Of a stretch of 64,000 nucleotides of DNA, positions 1 through 7,360 are shown piece by piece. Where the stretch lies: the NCBI RefSeq assembly GCF_040932485.1, contig NZ_JBFRBH010000001.1, positions 2,831,185 to 2,895,184 of the forward strand, read 5' to 3'. Position 1 is the stretch's first letter. The number at the start of each line of letters is the position of its first letter. The notes under the pieces are model-generated. The model did no database searches. It was not told where the DNA came from and saw only the letters and a program-made list of their open reading frames with translations. The translations under genes and the position numbers were made by a program. The stretch is from Gymnodinialimonas sp. 202GB13-11. GTDB taxonomy: Bacteria; Pseudomonadota; Alphaproteobacteria; Rhodobacterales; Rhodobacteraceae.

Positions 1-18
1 AAAATCATAAGTGCGCAT
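1..18 (-). CDS. Small heat-shock protein (Hsp20/IbpA family), N-terminal six codons only
   Basis: Only the first six codons lie in the window, reading MRTYDF, with the gene continuing past the left edge. A strong Shine-Dalgarno GGAGGA sits 5 bases before the ATG. Hsp20/IbpA proteins commonly begin with M-R-x-[FY]-[DE]-[FL] followed by SPLYRS, and this start fits. The stronger support is upstream: a heat-shock-like promoter and a leader that folds as a ROSE thermometer, an element known almost only in front of alphaproteobacterial hsp20 genes. The identity is therefore inferred mostly from context; six residues cannot prove it. Confidence 0.5.
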
Positions 19-118
19 GGGTTATCCTCCATTGAGCGACAACGATATGGATGGGCTGCCCTTTTCAAAGGCGCAGGCCCGTTTGCGATAGATGTCGGCC
101 CGCTCAGCGGCACCGACA
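19..118 (-). promoter_or_regulatory. ROSE-like RNA thermometer in the 5' leader of the hsp20-type gene
   Basis: Read on the minus strand the leader forms three successive hairpins. The first (positions 118-93) has arms TGTCGG/CCGACA with an inner CCGC/GCGG. The second (80-53) has GGGC/GCCC, TGC/GCA and CCTT/AAGG. The last (43-21) pairs GTTGTCGCTC with GAGGATAAC around an AATG loop. The last hairpin carries UCGCU, matching the ROSE signature U(U/C)GCU, facing the AGGA of the Shine-Dalgarno with one unpaired G, as in known ROSE elements. Heating would melt this stem and free the ribosome site. Seen: the pairing. Known: the ROSE signature. Inferred: function. Confidence 0.72.
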
Positions 119-124
119 CAGCAG

Positions 125-153
125 ATGTGGGAAATGATTTCGGGGCTTTCAAG
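125..153 (-). promoter_or_regulatory. Possible RpoH (sigma-32) promoter
   Basis: On the minus strand CTTGAAA (153-147) is followed after 15 bases by CCCACAT (131-125), resembling the sigma-32 boxes CTTGAAA and CCCCATNT. It would start transcription a few bases before the first ROSE hairpin, giving a leader of about 100 nt. The -10 half is imperfect. Confidence 0.45.
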
Positions 154-163
154 CCCCTTGAGG

Positions 164-1012
164 TCAAGGCCTCACAAAGCGGGCACCGATCCCGTCGCGC
201 GTGTCATTTGAAGGGGACACGAAGCTTGTAGAGCCACCGAAGGTAGTAAAGGTCGCCGTCGCACCGGAAGCGTTTCTTTGCTGCATCAAGGTGTCCAACT
301 GACCGTTCAACATGACAGCCAGCGAAATATCCTCACCATCTGCATGGCCGCTGGCGGACATAACGGCGATGACCTGCGCCCGCCCTTGGTTGATGTGGAG
401 GACCGGCGCACCTGATGTGCCTTGCGCAACCTCGCAGCTCAGCGACCGCACTGCACCCTGTCGGGCCAGCACTTCGCACCCTTCTTCGATCGAGGCATAG
501 GCTTCCCGATCCTCGCCGTACGATACGACGGTTACATCGCCATCTGGAACACGGGTCGCCGCAGCCCCGATATGTGGGATCGTCGCCGGAGAGATCGGTT
601 GCCGCAGTTCAAGCAAGGCCAAATCACGCCCGATCATCTCAAGCTCTGGTCCAAGCTCATGACGGTATCCGGGCATGACAATTGTACGACGCACCTGCCG
701 AATGGCCTCGGCGCGCCCGTTCCGCAAACCTGCAAGGAACGTCAGGTCTTCTGCGTCCAACAGCGCGTGCGTTTCCGGGTGGTAGACACAATGGGCCGCC
801 GTCAAAACGAGGTCGGGCGCAATCAATGTGGCTGAGCAAAACGAAACGCCGGTATCAAGCCTGCCGACCGCGCGCCATTGGCGTGCCTCCGTCGCACTTG
901 CCATGTCGCGCAGCCCGCTTTCCCCGTCACCAGGCCGGACCTGCGGCAAAACCTGTGCCGACAGCGGGATGGCAAGAAGACACGCGAGAAGGGCGAAATA
1001 CACGCGATACAT
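164..1012 (-). CDS. Secreted trypsin-like serine protease (S1 family)
   Basis: A 282-residue chymotrypsin-fold endopeptidase. The N-terminus (YFALLACLLAIPLSAQ) is a signal peptide with probable cleavage near residue 19-20, so the enzyme should act in the periplasm or outside. The catalytic triad is visible: His74 in TAAHC, Asp130 in RDLALLEL and Ser200 in GTSGAP. Cysteines at 59/75 and 179/193 suit the usual disulphides. A CGGAG ribosome site precedes the ATG. It stands alone, reading towards the heat-shock gene promoter and away from glcF. The substrate cannot be told; small roseobacter proteases of this type are generally annotated only as trypsin-like. Confidence 0.9.
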   Translation of the reverse strand: MYRVYFALLACLLAIPLSAQVLPQVRPGDGESGLRDMASATEARQWRAVGRLDTGVSFCSATLIAPDLVLTAAHCVYHPETHALLDAEDLTFLAGLRNGRAEAIRQVRRTIVMPGYRHELGPELEMIGRDLALLELRQPISPATIPHIGAAATRVPDGDVTVVSYGEDREAYASIEEGCEVLARQGAVRSLSCEVAQGTSGAPVLHINQGRAQVIAVMSASGHADGEDISLAVMLNGQLDTLMQQRNASGATATFTTFGGSTSFVSPSNDTRDGIGARFVRP

Positions 1013-1085
1013 TGGCAGGCTCCGAAAGAACTCGTCGAGAGGAGCTAACCATTAACCGGGGCAAAAATATGACTATGACCGGACG

Positions 1086-2414
1086 TTACCTTAAGATCGG
1101 AACGGCAGGCTCCTCACGCCCTCGGTCAAGCGCGGCAGGTCGGGGGCCGCCTGTCGCCCAATCCAGAAGCTCTACCGTGTGAACGATAGGAACGTCAGAG
1201 GCTGAGCCGATTTGCATCATGCAGCCGATGTTACCGGCGGCAATGATGTCAGGTCTGGTGGCTTCCAGCGTTTCCACCTTTCGGGCCTGGAGTTGTTTCG
1301 AGATCTCAGGCTGCATCAGGTTGTAGGTGCCCGCACTGCCACAACACAAATGGCTGTCGGCAGGCTCCGTCACCTTGAACCCCGCCCGCTCCAAGAGGTC
1401 TTTTGGAAAGGTTTTGATCTGTTGGCCATGCTGCAACGAACAGGCGGCGTGGTACGCGACGCGAACGCCCTCCCCGCTTTGGGTCACTGCGCTTTCCGGC
1501 AGAAGGTCCATCAAGACCTCGCTGATATCCTTCGCAAGACCAGCCACCGCTGCTGCATCGTCGGCCAATTCACCGTCTTCTCGGAACATGTGGCCGTAAT
1601 CCTTCACTGTCGTCCCACACCCGGAGGTGTTGATGACGATGGCATCCAGCCCTTGCCCCTTCATCTCATCCGCCCAGGCACGGATGTTCTTGGCAGCGGT
1701 CGCATGACTTTCCTGCGTCTTGCCCATGTGATGAGTCAACGCCCCACAACAACCGGCCCCTTCGGCCACGACCACTTCCGCGCCCAAGCGGGTCAGCAGG
1801 CGGATCGTGGCATCGTTGATGTCCGTGTTCAGCGCCTTTTGGGCGCAGCCGGTCATCAAAGCGACACGCATCTTCTTGTCCGGCACCGTAAAGACCTGCG
1901 GATCATCATTTCGACTGACCGGCGGGATGTATTTGGGTGCCATTTCCAGCATCGCGCGCAAACGGGCATCGGGCATCATCCATGCGAAAGGACGGCCTAT
2001 CTTGGCCCCAAGCAGCGCAAGGCGAAACCGGGTCGGATAGGGAAGGATCTGCGCAAGGGTCCAGCGCAAGACACGCTCAAAGAACGGGCGCTTGTAGGTC
2101 TGCTCAATATACTCCCGCGCATGGTCGACCAGATGCATGTAATGCACCCCAGATGGACACGTCGTCATACAGGCGAGGCAAGAGAGACACCGGTCGATAT
2201 GCTTCACGGTCTTCTCGTCGGCCGGACGCCCGTTTTCCAGCATGTCCTTGATCAGGTAGATGCGTCCGCGCGGGCTATCGAGCTCGTCCCCCAGCACTTG
2301 GTACGTGGGGCAAGTCGCGGTGCAAAACCCGCAATGCACGCAGGTCCGCAGGATTTCGTTGGACCGCGCGGTGGCGGGGTCTTTCAGTTGCTCAGGCGTA
2401 AACGTCGTCTGCAT
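1086..2414 (-). CDS. glcF: Glycolate oxidase iron-sulfur subunit
   Basis: 442 residues, the full family length. GlcF carries electrons from the flavin subunits of glycolate oxidase, which turns glycolate into glyoxylate at the membrane. Two ferredoxin-type clusters are seen near the N-terminus (CVHCGFCTATCP and CLSCLACMTTCP), followed by two cysteine-rich CCG domains with GCCGALTHHMG and CCGSAGTYN that likely bind a further cluster or haem link. It is the last gene of glcDEF, 4 bases after the glcE stop, with GGGGGCC as ribosome site inside the end of glcE. Function is secure by family and by order. Confidence 0.95.
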   Translation of the reverse strand: MQTTFTPEQLKDPATARSNEILRTCVHCGFCTATCPTYQVLGDELDSPRGRIYLIKDMLENGRPADEKTVKHIDRCLSCLACMTTCPSGVHYMHLVDHAREYIEQTYKRPFFERVLRWTLAQILPYPTRFRLALLGAKIGRPFAWMMPDARLRAMLEMAPKYIPPVSRNDDPQVFTVPDKKMRVALMTGCAQKALNTDINDATIRLLTRLGAEVVVAEGAGCCGALTHHMGKTQESHATAAKNIRAWADEMKGQGLDAIVINTSGCGTTVKDYGHMFREDGELADDAAAVAGLAKDISEVLMDLLPESAVTQSGEGVRVAYHAACSLQHGQQIKTFPKDLLERAGFKVTEPADSHLCCGSAGTYNLMQPEISKQLQARKVETLEATRPDIIAAGNIGCMMQIGSASDVPIVHTVELLDWATGGPRPAALDRGREEPAVPILR

Positions 2415-2418
2415 TGGC

Positions 2419-3561
2419 TTAGGCCCCCATCAATCCCGCGTTCAGAATGCCCCGCGGGTCAAACTGCTGCCTCAACCCCCGCGACAGGCGCGCAACACCA
2501 GCAGCTTCGGGTTGGAACACACTAACCTCGGACAGCACGGTTTCCGGGCCTTTCACCAAAGTCGCATGTCCCCCAACGCTCAGGCAAAGCTCCTGCAGCT
2601 TGTTGTGGAACTCGGTGACGCCAGCCTCTTCTGTCAAACGGACCCACGCCAAACCACCTGCCCAATCCAGCCGATAATCGAATCCAACGGTCTCATGCAT
2701 CCCGGCGATCAATTCCTGCACCATGTCAGAAGGCTTCATCGAAATGCGCCAGACAGCCGCCGATCCTTCTTTAAAATCCTGAACGTCGCGCAGTCGTTTC
2801 CAAAGGTTTTCAGAGGCAACCGGATCATCGATCAGATCAATCTCACCACCGATCAGCGCCCGCAAACGCTCCGTCCGGTAGGAAACCGAGCTCTCCAATC
2901 CCTCGACCCGCAGATAGACCGCTTCGCCCGGCACGTAGGCCGCCCCATTCACGTCAAAGGGCGAGGTCGTGGCCTGCGTCATGGCCTCCAAAGCGGCGGC
3001 ATCAGATTTCACCCGCACAGCAAGAGTGGCCCCGTTCAGCTTCGGCAGAACCTTGAATGCGACCTCGCTCATCACACCAAGGGTGCCCCATGACCCCGCC
3101 ATCAGCTTCACCAAGTCGTAGCCGGTGACGTTTTTCATTACACGACCACCGTTTTTGAGAACCGTGCCGCTTCCATCCACAAACCGCACACCGATCAGGG
3201 AGTCCCGGCACGCCCCCGCCTGAAAGCGCCGCGGGCCAGAGGCATTGGTGGCAACGACGCCGCCAATGGTCGAGGCGCCGTTGCGCCCCAGCAAGGCGCC
3301 CATATGGGGCGGCTCGAACGGCAGCATCTGTCCTTCCGCATCCAATAACGCCTCAATCTCTGCCAGTGGCGTACCGGAGCGCGCCACCAGGGTCAGTGCA
3401 CCGGGTTCATACAATTCCACCCCCGACAGCGCAGACAGAGACAATACTTCCCCCGCATTAGGCGCACCAATCGACCGGGTGCCGCCACCGACGATCCTGA
3501 GCGGGCCCTTCGCATCCGCAATCATTCCGGCCAGCTCGGCCTCACTTGCAGGGCTCAACAT
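2419..3561 (-). CDS. glcE: Glycolate oxidase FAD-binding subunit
   Basis: A 380-residue FAD_binding_4 protein, the second flavin subunit of glycolate oxidase. The FAD motif GGGTRSIGAP lies at residues 25-34, and GRNGASTIGGVVATNASGPR is the second flavin-contact stretch. An in-frame ATG 66 bases further upstream is possible, but the start chosen (MLSPASEAELAG) begins just before the conserved domain, as in relatives, with AGAGGGACGG ahead of it. It lies between glcD (78-base gap) and glcF (4-base gap) in one operon. GlcE homologues are shorter than GlcD because they lack the C-terminal FAD-oxidase cap segment. Confidence 0.92.
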   Translation of the reverse strand: MLSPASEAELAGMIADAKGPLRIVGGGTRSIGAPNAGEVLSLSALSGVELYEPGALTLVARSGTPLAEIEALLDAEGQMLPFEPPHMGALLGRNGASTIGGVVATNASGPRRFQAGACRDSLIGVRFVDGSGTVLKNGGRVMKNVTGYDLVKLMAGSWGTLGVMSEVAFKVLPKLNGATLAVRVKSDAAALEAMTQATTSPFDVNGAAYVPGEAVYLRVEGLESSVSYRTERLRALIGGEIDLIDDPVASENLWKRLRDVQDFKEGSAAVWRISMKPSDMVQELIAGMHETVGFDYRLDWAGGLAWVRLTEEAGVTEFHNKLQELCLSVGGHATLVKGPETVLSEVSVFQPEAAGVARLSRGLRQQFDPRGILNAGLMGA

Positions 3562-3639
3562 CTTGCCCGTCCCTCTTTGTTCCAAAAAAATGCTGGGGGA
3601 GCGCGAGGGGGCAAAGTCCCCTCGCATTGGTCGACGCCG

Positions 3640-5085
3640 TCAGGCGGCGACATCTCTTTCCCGACGCGCTCGCGACGTCTCAAGCGGAAACACCTTCGCG
3701 GGGTTCAAAAGCCAAGCCGGGTCGAACACGTCCTTCACCCGCATCTGCGCTTCCATGTCGGCCTCTGTGAATTGTGCCCCCATCAGGTCGCGTTTCTCGA
3801 TGCCGACTCCATGCTCGCCCGTCAGGCAGCCACCGACTTCAACGCATAGCCGCAGAATGTCCGCGCCGCATTGCTCACAAAGCTCCAGATCTCCGGGCTT
3901 GTTGGCGTCGAACATGATCAGCGGATGCATGTTACCGTCGCCTGCGTGGAACACATTTCCAACCTTCAATCCGTACCTTGCCGAAATGTCCTCAATCCCC
4001 TTGAGAACACGGGGCAATTCACTGACCGGGATCGTCCCGTCGAGGCACATGTAATCCGCCACCTGCCCCACGGCACCAAAGGCGCTTTTGCGACCAAGCC
4101 AGATGCGTCCGGCCTCTTCGGCCGTTTCTGCTTCGCGCAGTTCCACCGGGTTGTGGGACCTCGCAATCTGTTTGATCAGGCCTAGTTGCGCGTCGATTTC
4201 GGCTTCGCTGCCCTCCACCTCCACAATCAGCAAAGCCTCGCATTCGGGATAACCCGCCTTTGCGTGCTTCTCGGTGATTTCCAGAATGGGCTTGTCCATG
4301 AACTCGATGGCGACCGGCAGAACACCCGCCTTGATAATGTCGCTAACGCAGGCACCAGCCACTTCGTTTGAATCGAAAGCAATAAGAACCGGCCGCGCGC
4401 CTTCGGGCTTGCGAAGGATGCGAAGCGTCGCTTCGGTCACCACCCCCAGCTGCCCTTCACTGCCGCAAATCAGGCCAAGCAGGTCGTATCCGCCGGAATC
4501 GAGATGCGCGCCGCCGATCTCGATCACGTCCCCCTCCATCGTGACCATGGTCACGCCCAGAAGATTGTTCGTCGTCACGCCGTATTTCAGGCAATGCGCG
4601 CCGCCGGAATTCATCGCGATGTTGCCCGCAATCGCGCAGGCCAATTGCGAAGACGGGTCTGGCGCATAGAAGAAGTCTTCGGCTTCAACCGCGCCCGTCA
4701 CCGACAGGTTTGTTCGCCCTGTCTGCACGCGGATGATGCGGTTGTCATAGTCCGTCTCCAGCACACGGTTCATGCGCGCCACGCCAAGAATAACCGAATC
4801 TGCTGTTGGCAGTGCACCACCTGCTAGCGAGGTGCCGGACCCACGCGGCACCACGGGCACGCCCTCTTCATGGCAAACCTTCAGGGCGGCAGCGACTTCT
4901 TCGGTGTTGCTTGGCAAAATGGCCGCGAGAGGCGGGCATTTATAGGCTGTCAGCGCATCGCATTCATAGGCGAGCGTCTCTGCTTCATCGTGGATCACCG
5001 CCGATTTCGGAAGCACCTTTTGCAGCCGTGCAACGATACGCGCTTTGCGTGCCAGAACACTGGCATCGGGCTTTGGCATTTCCAT
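3640..5085 (-). CDS. glcD: Glycolate oxidase subunit GlcD, FAD-linked
   Basis: 481 residues, the catalytic flavoprotein of glycolate oxidase. The vanillyl-alcohol-oxidase-type FAD domain has PRGSGTSLAGGALP near residue 80. The C-terminal FAD-oxidase domain ends with HAGDGNMHP and EHGVGIEKR, the usual flavin and substrate residues. Related D-lactate dehydrogenases share these motifs, but the neighbouring glcE and glcF fix the assignment. A GAGGAG ribosome site precedes the ATG. It is the first gene of the operon, and an inverted repeat with ATTGGT/ACCAAT arms lies 25-47 bases upstream of its start. For a marine heterotroph this pathway uses glycolate excreted by phytoplankton. Confidence 0.95.
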   Translation of the reverse strand: MEMPKPDASVLARKARIVARLQKVLPKSAVIHDEAETLAYECDALTAYKCPPLAAILPSNTEEVAAALKVCHEEGVPVVPRGSGTSLAGGALPTADSVILGVARMNRVLETDYDNRIIRVQTGRTNLSVTGAVEAEDFFYAPDPSSQLACAIAGNIAMNSGGAHCLKYGVTTNNLLGVTMVTMEGDVIEIGGAHLDSGGYDLLGLICGSEGQLGVVTEATLRILRKPEGARPVLIAFDSNEVAGACVSDIIKAGVLPVAIEFMDKPILEITEKHAKAGYPECEALLIVEVEGSEAEIDAQLGLIKQIARSHNPVELREAETAEEAGRIWLGRKSAFGAVGQVADYMCLDGTIPVSELPRVLKGIEDISARYGLKVGNVFHAGDGNMHPLIMFDANKPGDLELCEQCGADILRLCVEVGGCLTGEHGVGIEKRDLMGAQFTEADMEAQMRVKDVFDPAWLLNPAKVFPLETSRARRERDVAA

Positions 5086-5109
5086 CGGTCACACTCCTCA
5101 AGCAATCGA

Positions 5110-5132
5110 ATTGGTAAAAATATATAACCAAT
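5110..5132 (-). promoter_or_regulatory. Inverted repeat upstream of glcD, possible GntR/FadR-type operator
   Basis: Perfect arms ATTGGT and ACCAAT flank an 11-base A/T-only centre. FadR-subfamily regulators such as GlcC, LldR and PdhR bind TGGT/ACCA half-sites, though usually with a spacing of about 3. The A/T centre may also hold the -10 region of glcD. No GntR gene lies in the window. Confidence 0.4.
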
Positions 5133-5213
5133 ATGGAAATTTGGCAAAGGAATTCATCTGCTGGCCGCGTCTCAACTTGCAGGCCGGTGAAATAGCCCCC
5201 AGAACCCAAAGCC

Positions 5214-5627
5214 ATGGAATGGGTCAAGGTCTTGCATCTGTTGTGTGTTCTGGGGTGGATGACCGGCATCTTCGCCGCCCCAAGGGCCATCATTTTCTGG
5301 AAACGGGAATATGCTGCAAGCGGGCAGTTTGGCCCAACGGGGGACCTGACGATCCGCATCTATCGCTTCTCCCTCGGCCTAGGGGTCATCGCGATTCTCT
5401 CTGGCCTCTACCTCGCGCACCTTTGGGGTTGGCCCACCTGGAGCCATGCCAAGATCGCGGTCGTTGCTGCGCTGGCCGCGCATTACGGTTGGACAGGTCG
5501 GCTGGTCCTGCGGGCGCGTAAAGGTATCTTCACCGAAAGCGATCGCTGGCTGCGCATCTACAACGAAATCAGTGTGCTTGGGGCAATCGGGGTGCTGATC
5601 CTCGTCGTTTACAAACCCTGGGGCTGA
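5214..5627 (+). CDS. HemJ/CopD-like integral membrane protein
   Basis: 137 residues with about four membrane spans. It opens with WVKVLHLLCVLGWMTGIFAAPR, which follows the first helix of the HemJ (protoporphyrinogen oxidase) and CopD families: an early His (His8), then W-x2-G and a P-R pair. Later come RFSLGLGVIAILSGLYL, HAKIAVVAALAAHYG and a C-terminal LRIYNEISVLGAIGVLILVV, which parallels the HemJ ending LRxxNE...VVKP. It is a paralogue-type sequence rather than clear HemJ, so a role in haem synthesis is only a possibility. The ribosome site is weak. It is divergent from glcD. Confidence 0.65.
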   Translation: MEWVKVLHLLCVLGWMTGIFAAPRAIIFWKREYAASGQFGPTGDLTIRIYRFSLGLGVIAILSGLYLAHLWGWPTWSHAKIAVVAALAAHYGWTGRLVLRARKGIFTESDRWLRIYNEISVLGAIGVLILVVYKPWG

Positions 5628-5691
5628 GCTGCGGAATGCCCCTCACACCATTGTGGCTTTCAACCTTCGCCGCACCCGGTATCGTGACCGC

Positions 5692-6042
5692 ATGAAATAT
5701 CTCATTCCATTCCTTCTCCTCGCCCTGCCTGCCCACGCTGATCCCGCCGAAATCGTCGGTATCGAGGCGCAGCCCGGAGCTGATGGGTGGCGCTTTTCCG
5801 TGACACTCGCCCATGCCGATACCGGTTGGGACGATTATGCCGACGGTTGGCGCGTTGAACTTGCGGATGGCACCGTTGTCGGGGACCGCCCCCTCGCGCA
5901 CCCGCATGTGAATGAGCAGCCCTTCACCCGGTCCACGTCTGGCGTTGTGATCCCTGATGGAACGACTGAGGTCTATGTCAGGGCGCGCACCAACGTGGAC
6001 GGTTGGGCGGACGAGACTACCCCGTTCCAGCTTCCGCGCTGA
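5692..6042 (+). CDS. Small exported protein of unknown function
   Basis: 116 residues. The chosen ATG starts a compact signal peptide (KYLIPFLLLALPAHA, cut before DPAEI); an ATG 39 bases upstream would bury it. The mature part is short, Trp- and Asp-rich (HADTGWDDYADGW, NVDGWADE) and predicted all beta, with a repeated DGW pattern at about residues 29, 48 and 105. I do not recognise the family. It lies 64 bases after the HemJ/CopD-like gene on the same strand and could share its transcript. Confidence 0.7.
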   Translation: MKYLIPFLLLALPAHADPAEIVGIEAQPGADGWRFSVTLAHADTGWDDYADGWRVELADGTVVGDRPLAHPHVNEQPFTRSTSGVVIPDGTTEVYVRARTNVDGWADETTPFQLPR

Positions 6043-6127
6043 AAATCGCCTTACCCGCGCCTTAACTCGATCCTGAAATCGCCGCGATGCCCCTGCAACT
6101 GTTTCCTCAATAAACGGAGGCAGTCCT

Positions 6128-6364
6128 ATGCTCGACACCTACAAACCGCACCATGCGTCCCGCAAACCCAAGGCAGCTGTTGCCACGCGCCGTTGCCATC
6201 GATGCCGCTCCAGCGGGATGTGCCCCTGTCGCACATGCGGTGGTTCGGGCAAAATCTTCGCGGGCGCGGACCGCGCCGGGCGACCTTCGTTCCGGACGTG
6301 CCAAGGCTGTTCCGGACGCAAGCAAATGCGTTGCACCACCTGCAACGGCGCGCTCTTCCTCTGA
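6128..6364 (+). CDS. Cysteine-rich mini-protein with DnaJ-type zinc motifs
   Basis: 78 residues made mostly of four CxxC knuckles: CHRCRSSG, CRTCGGSG, CQGCSGRK and CTTCNGAL. The second is an exact CxxCxGxG as in the DnaJ zinc domain; the others are near matches, so two zinc ions are likely bound. There is no J domain. The N-terminus is basic (YKPHHASRKPKAA). A clear GGAGG precedes the ATG. Such stand-alone DnaJ-like zinc proteins may act as redox or thiol chaperones or bind nucleic acid; nothing nearby decides which. Confidence 0.75.
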   Translation: MLDTYKPHHASRKPKAAVATRRCHRCRSSGMCPCRTCGGSGKIFAGADRAGRPSFRTCQGCSGRKQMRCTTCNGALFL

Positions 6365-6384
6365 ACGGTCCGGATCAGCAGCGT

Positions 6385-7353
6385 CTAAGCACGCCCTACG
6401 CCTAGCAAGGCCGCAATCGCTGGAACCAAACCCAGCTGGTATTGCCCCAAAGCAATCCTGTCCCCGTTGACAGATAGAGAGCCCGCCTCTGGATCAAACC
6501 AGACGCCATCAGGTGTCGGGCAAACGGCACCGATCTGTTCGGCCCAATCGTGGCCAGACCATTCAGGATCGTGAAATCCGTTCAGGTAATCGACATCGAC
6601 GGTGAACCAGCCACCCTTGGAAACAGCCGATATGGCCCGCTTTCGATCAAACGGAAGGCTTTTGTCCATGCGGATCATGTCCAGCCGCTCGGCACGATCC
6701 TTCAGGGCCGCGAACGGCGTCGGGTCGGGGCCATTCACCGCATTCAGCCAAAGCAGCCGAAGCCGATGATCCGGCAGGCAATCCCAATCGGGCAGTGAAA
6801 GGCTTTGCAAGCGTAACTCGGTCAGCGCCGCGCAGTCCTTCAGGGCAGAGATACCTTTCGAATATCCCATGACGTAGAGTTTCCTGAGGTGCTTTAACCC
6901 CGCCAAACCCGCCAAATTGACAGCTTTGGATGCTTTGCCTTCTCGGATAAGAGATAGCTCTTCCAATTCAGGCCAACCGGCCAAAACCTCACCCAACGAG
7001 TACGCGGCACGGACCTCAAGATTGGCGGATTTCAGTTTGGTGAGAGACGCCAAGGGGGCTACGTCAGCGATTGCCGGAACGCCGTAATGCACATCGAGAT
7101 GCTGCAGATCCGGAAGCGCCCGTAGCCCTTCCAGATCAACGGTTATACGGTGATCCATCGCAGAGTAGAGACGCAAACGCTTGGACGGGTGGGCCTCAAA
7201 GATCGCGTTGAGCGCCCCGAGCACATCGTCAGGTAGAGTTGCGAATTGGTCTGACAGGCATTGCAGCGTAATGTGGGCTGCATCATCGCCATGAAGATCA
7301 CGTTCGACACGTTTCAAGTCGTCGACAGTTGCGGCGGGCAGCTCGACAATCAT
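6385..7353 (-). CDS. Leucine-rich-repeat-like protein of unknown function
   Basis: 322 residues. From about residue 75 to 210 the sequence holds irregular leucine-rich repeats (LRALPDLQHLDVHYG, LASLTKLKSANLEV, LAGWPELEELSLIRE, LAGLKHLRKLYVMG, CAALTELRLQSLSL). The C-terminal third has no repeats and carries HDPEWSGHDW. No signal peptide or membrane segment is seen, so it is probably cytoplasmic and binds a protein. It begins 7 bases after the stop of the preceding membrane protein gene, with GAGG as ribosome site, so it is likely the last gene of the moxR-DUF58-DUF4159 operon. Its role there is unknown. Confidence 0.7.
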   Translation of the reverse strand: MIVELPAATVDDLKRVERDLHGDDAAHITLQCLSDQFATLPDDVLGALNAIFEAHPSKRLRLYSAMDHRITVDLEGLRALPDLQHLDVHYGVPAIADVAPLASLTKLKSANLEVRAAYSLGEVLAGWPELEELSLIREGKASKAVNLAGLAGLKHLRKLYVMGYSKGISALKDCAALTELRLQSLSLPDWDCLPDHRLRLLWLNAVNGPDPTPFAALKDRAERLDMIRMDKSLPFDRKRAISAVSKGGWFTVDVDYLNGFHDPEWSGHDWAEQIGAVCPTPDGVWFDPEAGSLSVNGDRIALGQYQLGLVPAIAALLGVGRA

Positions 7354-7360
7354 GTCTGCC

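Noticed and set aside
1212..2525. Long plus-strand open frame opposite glcF
   Set aside because: It mirrors glcF codons on the other strand, has no family motifs and no ribosome site; a shadow caused by high GC.
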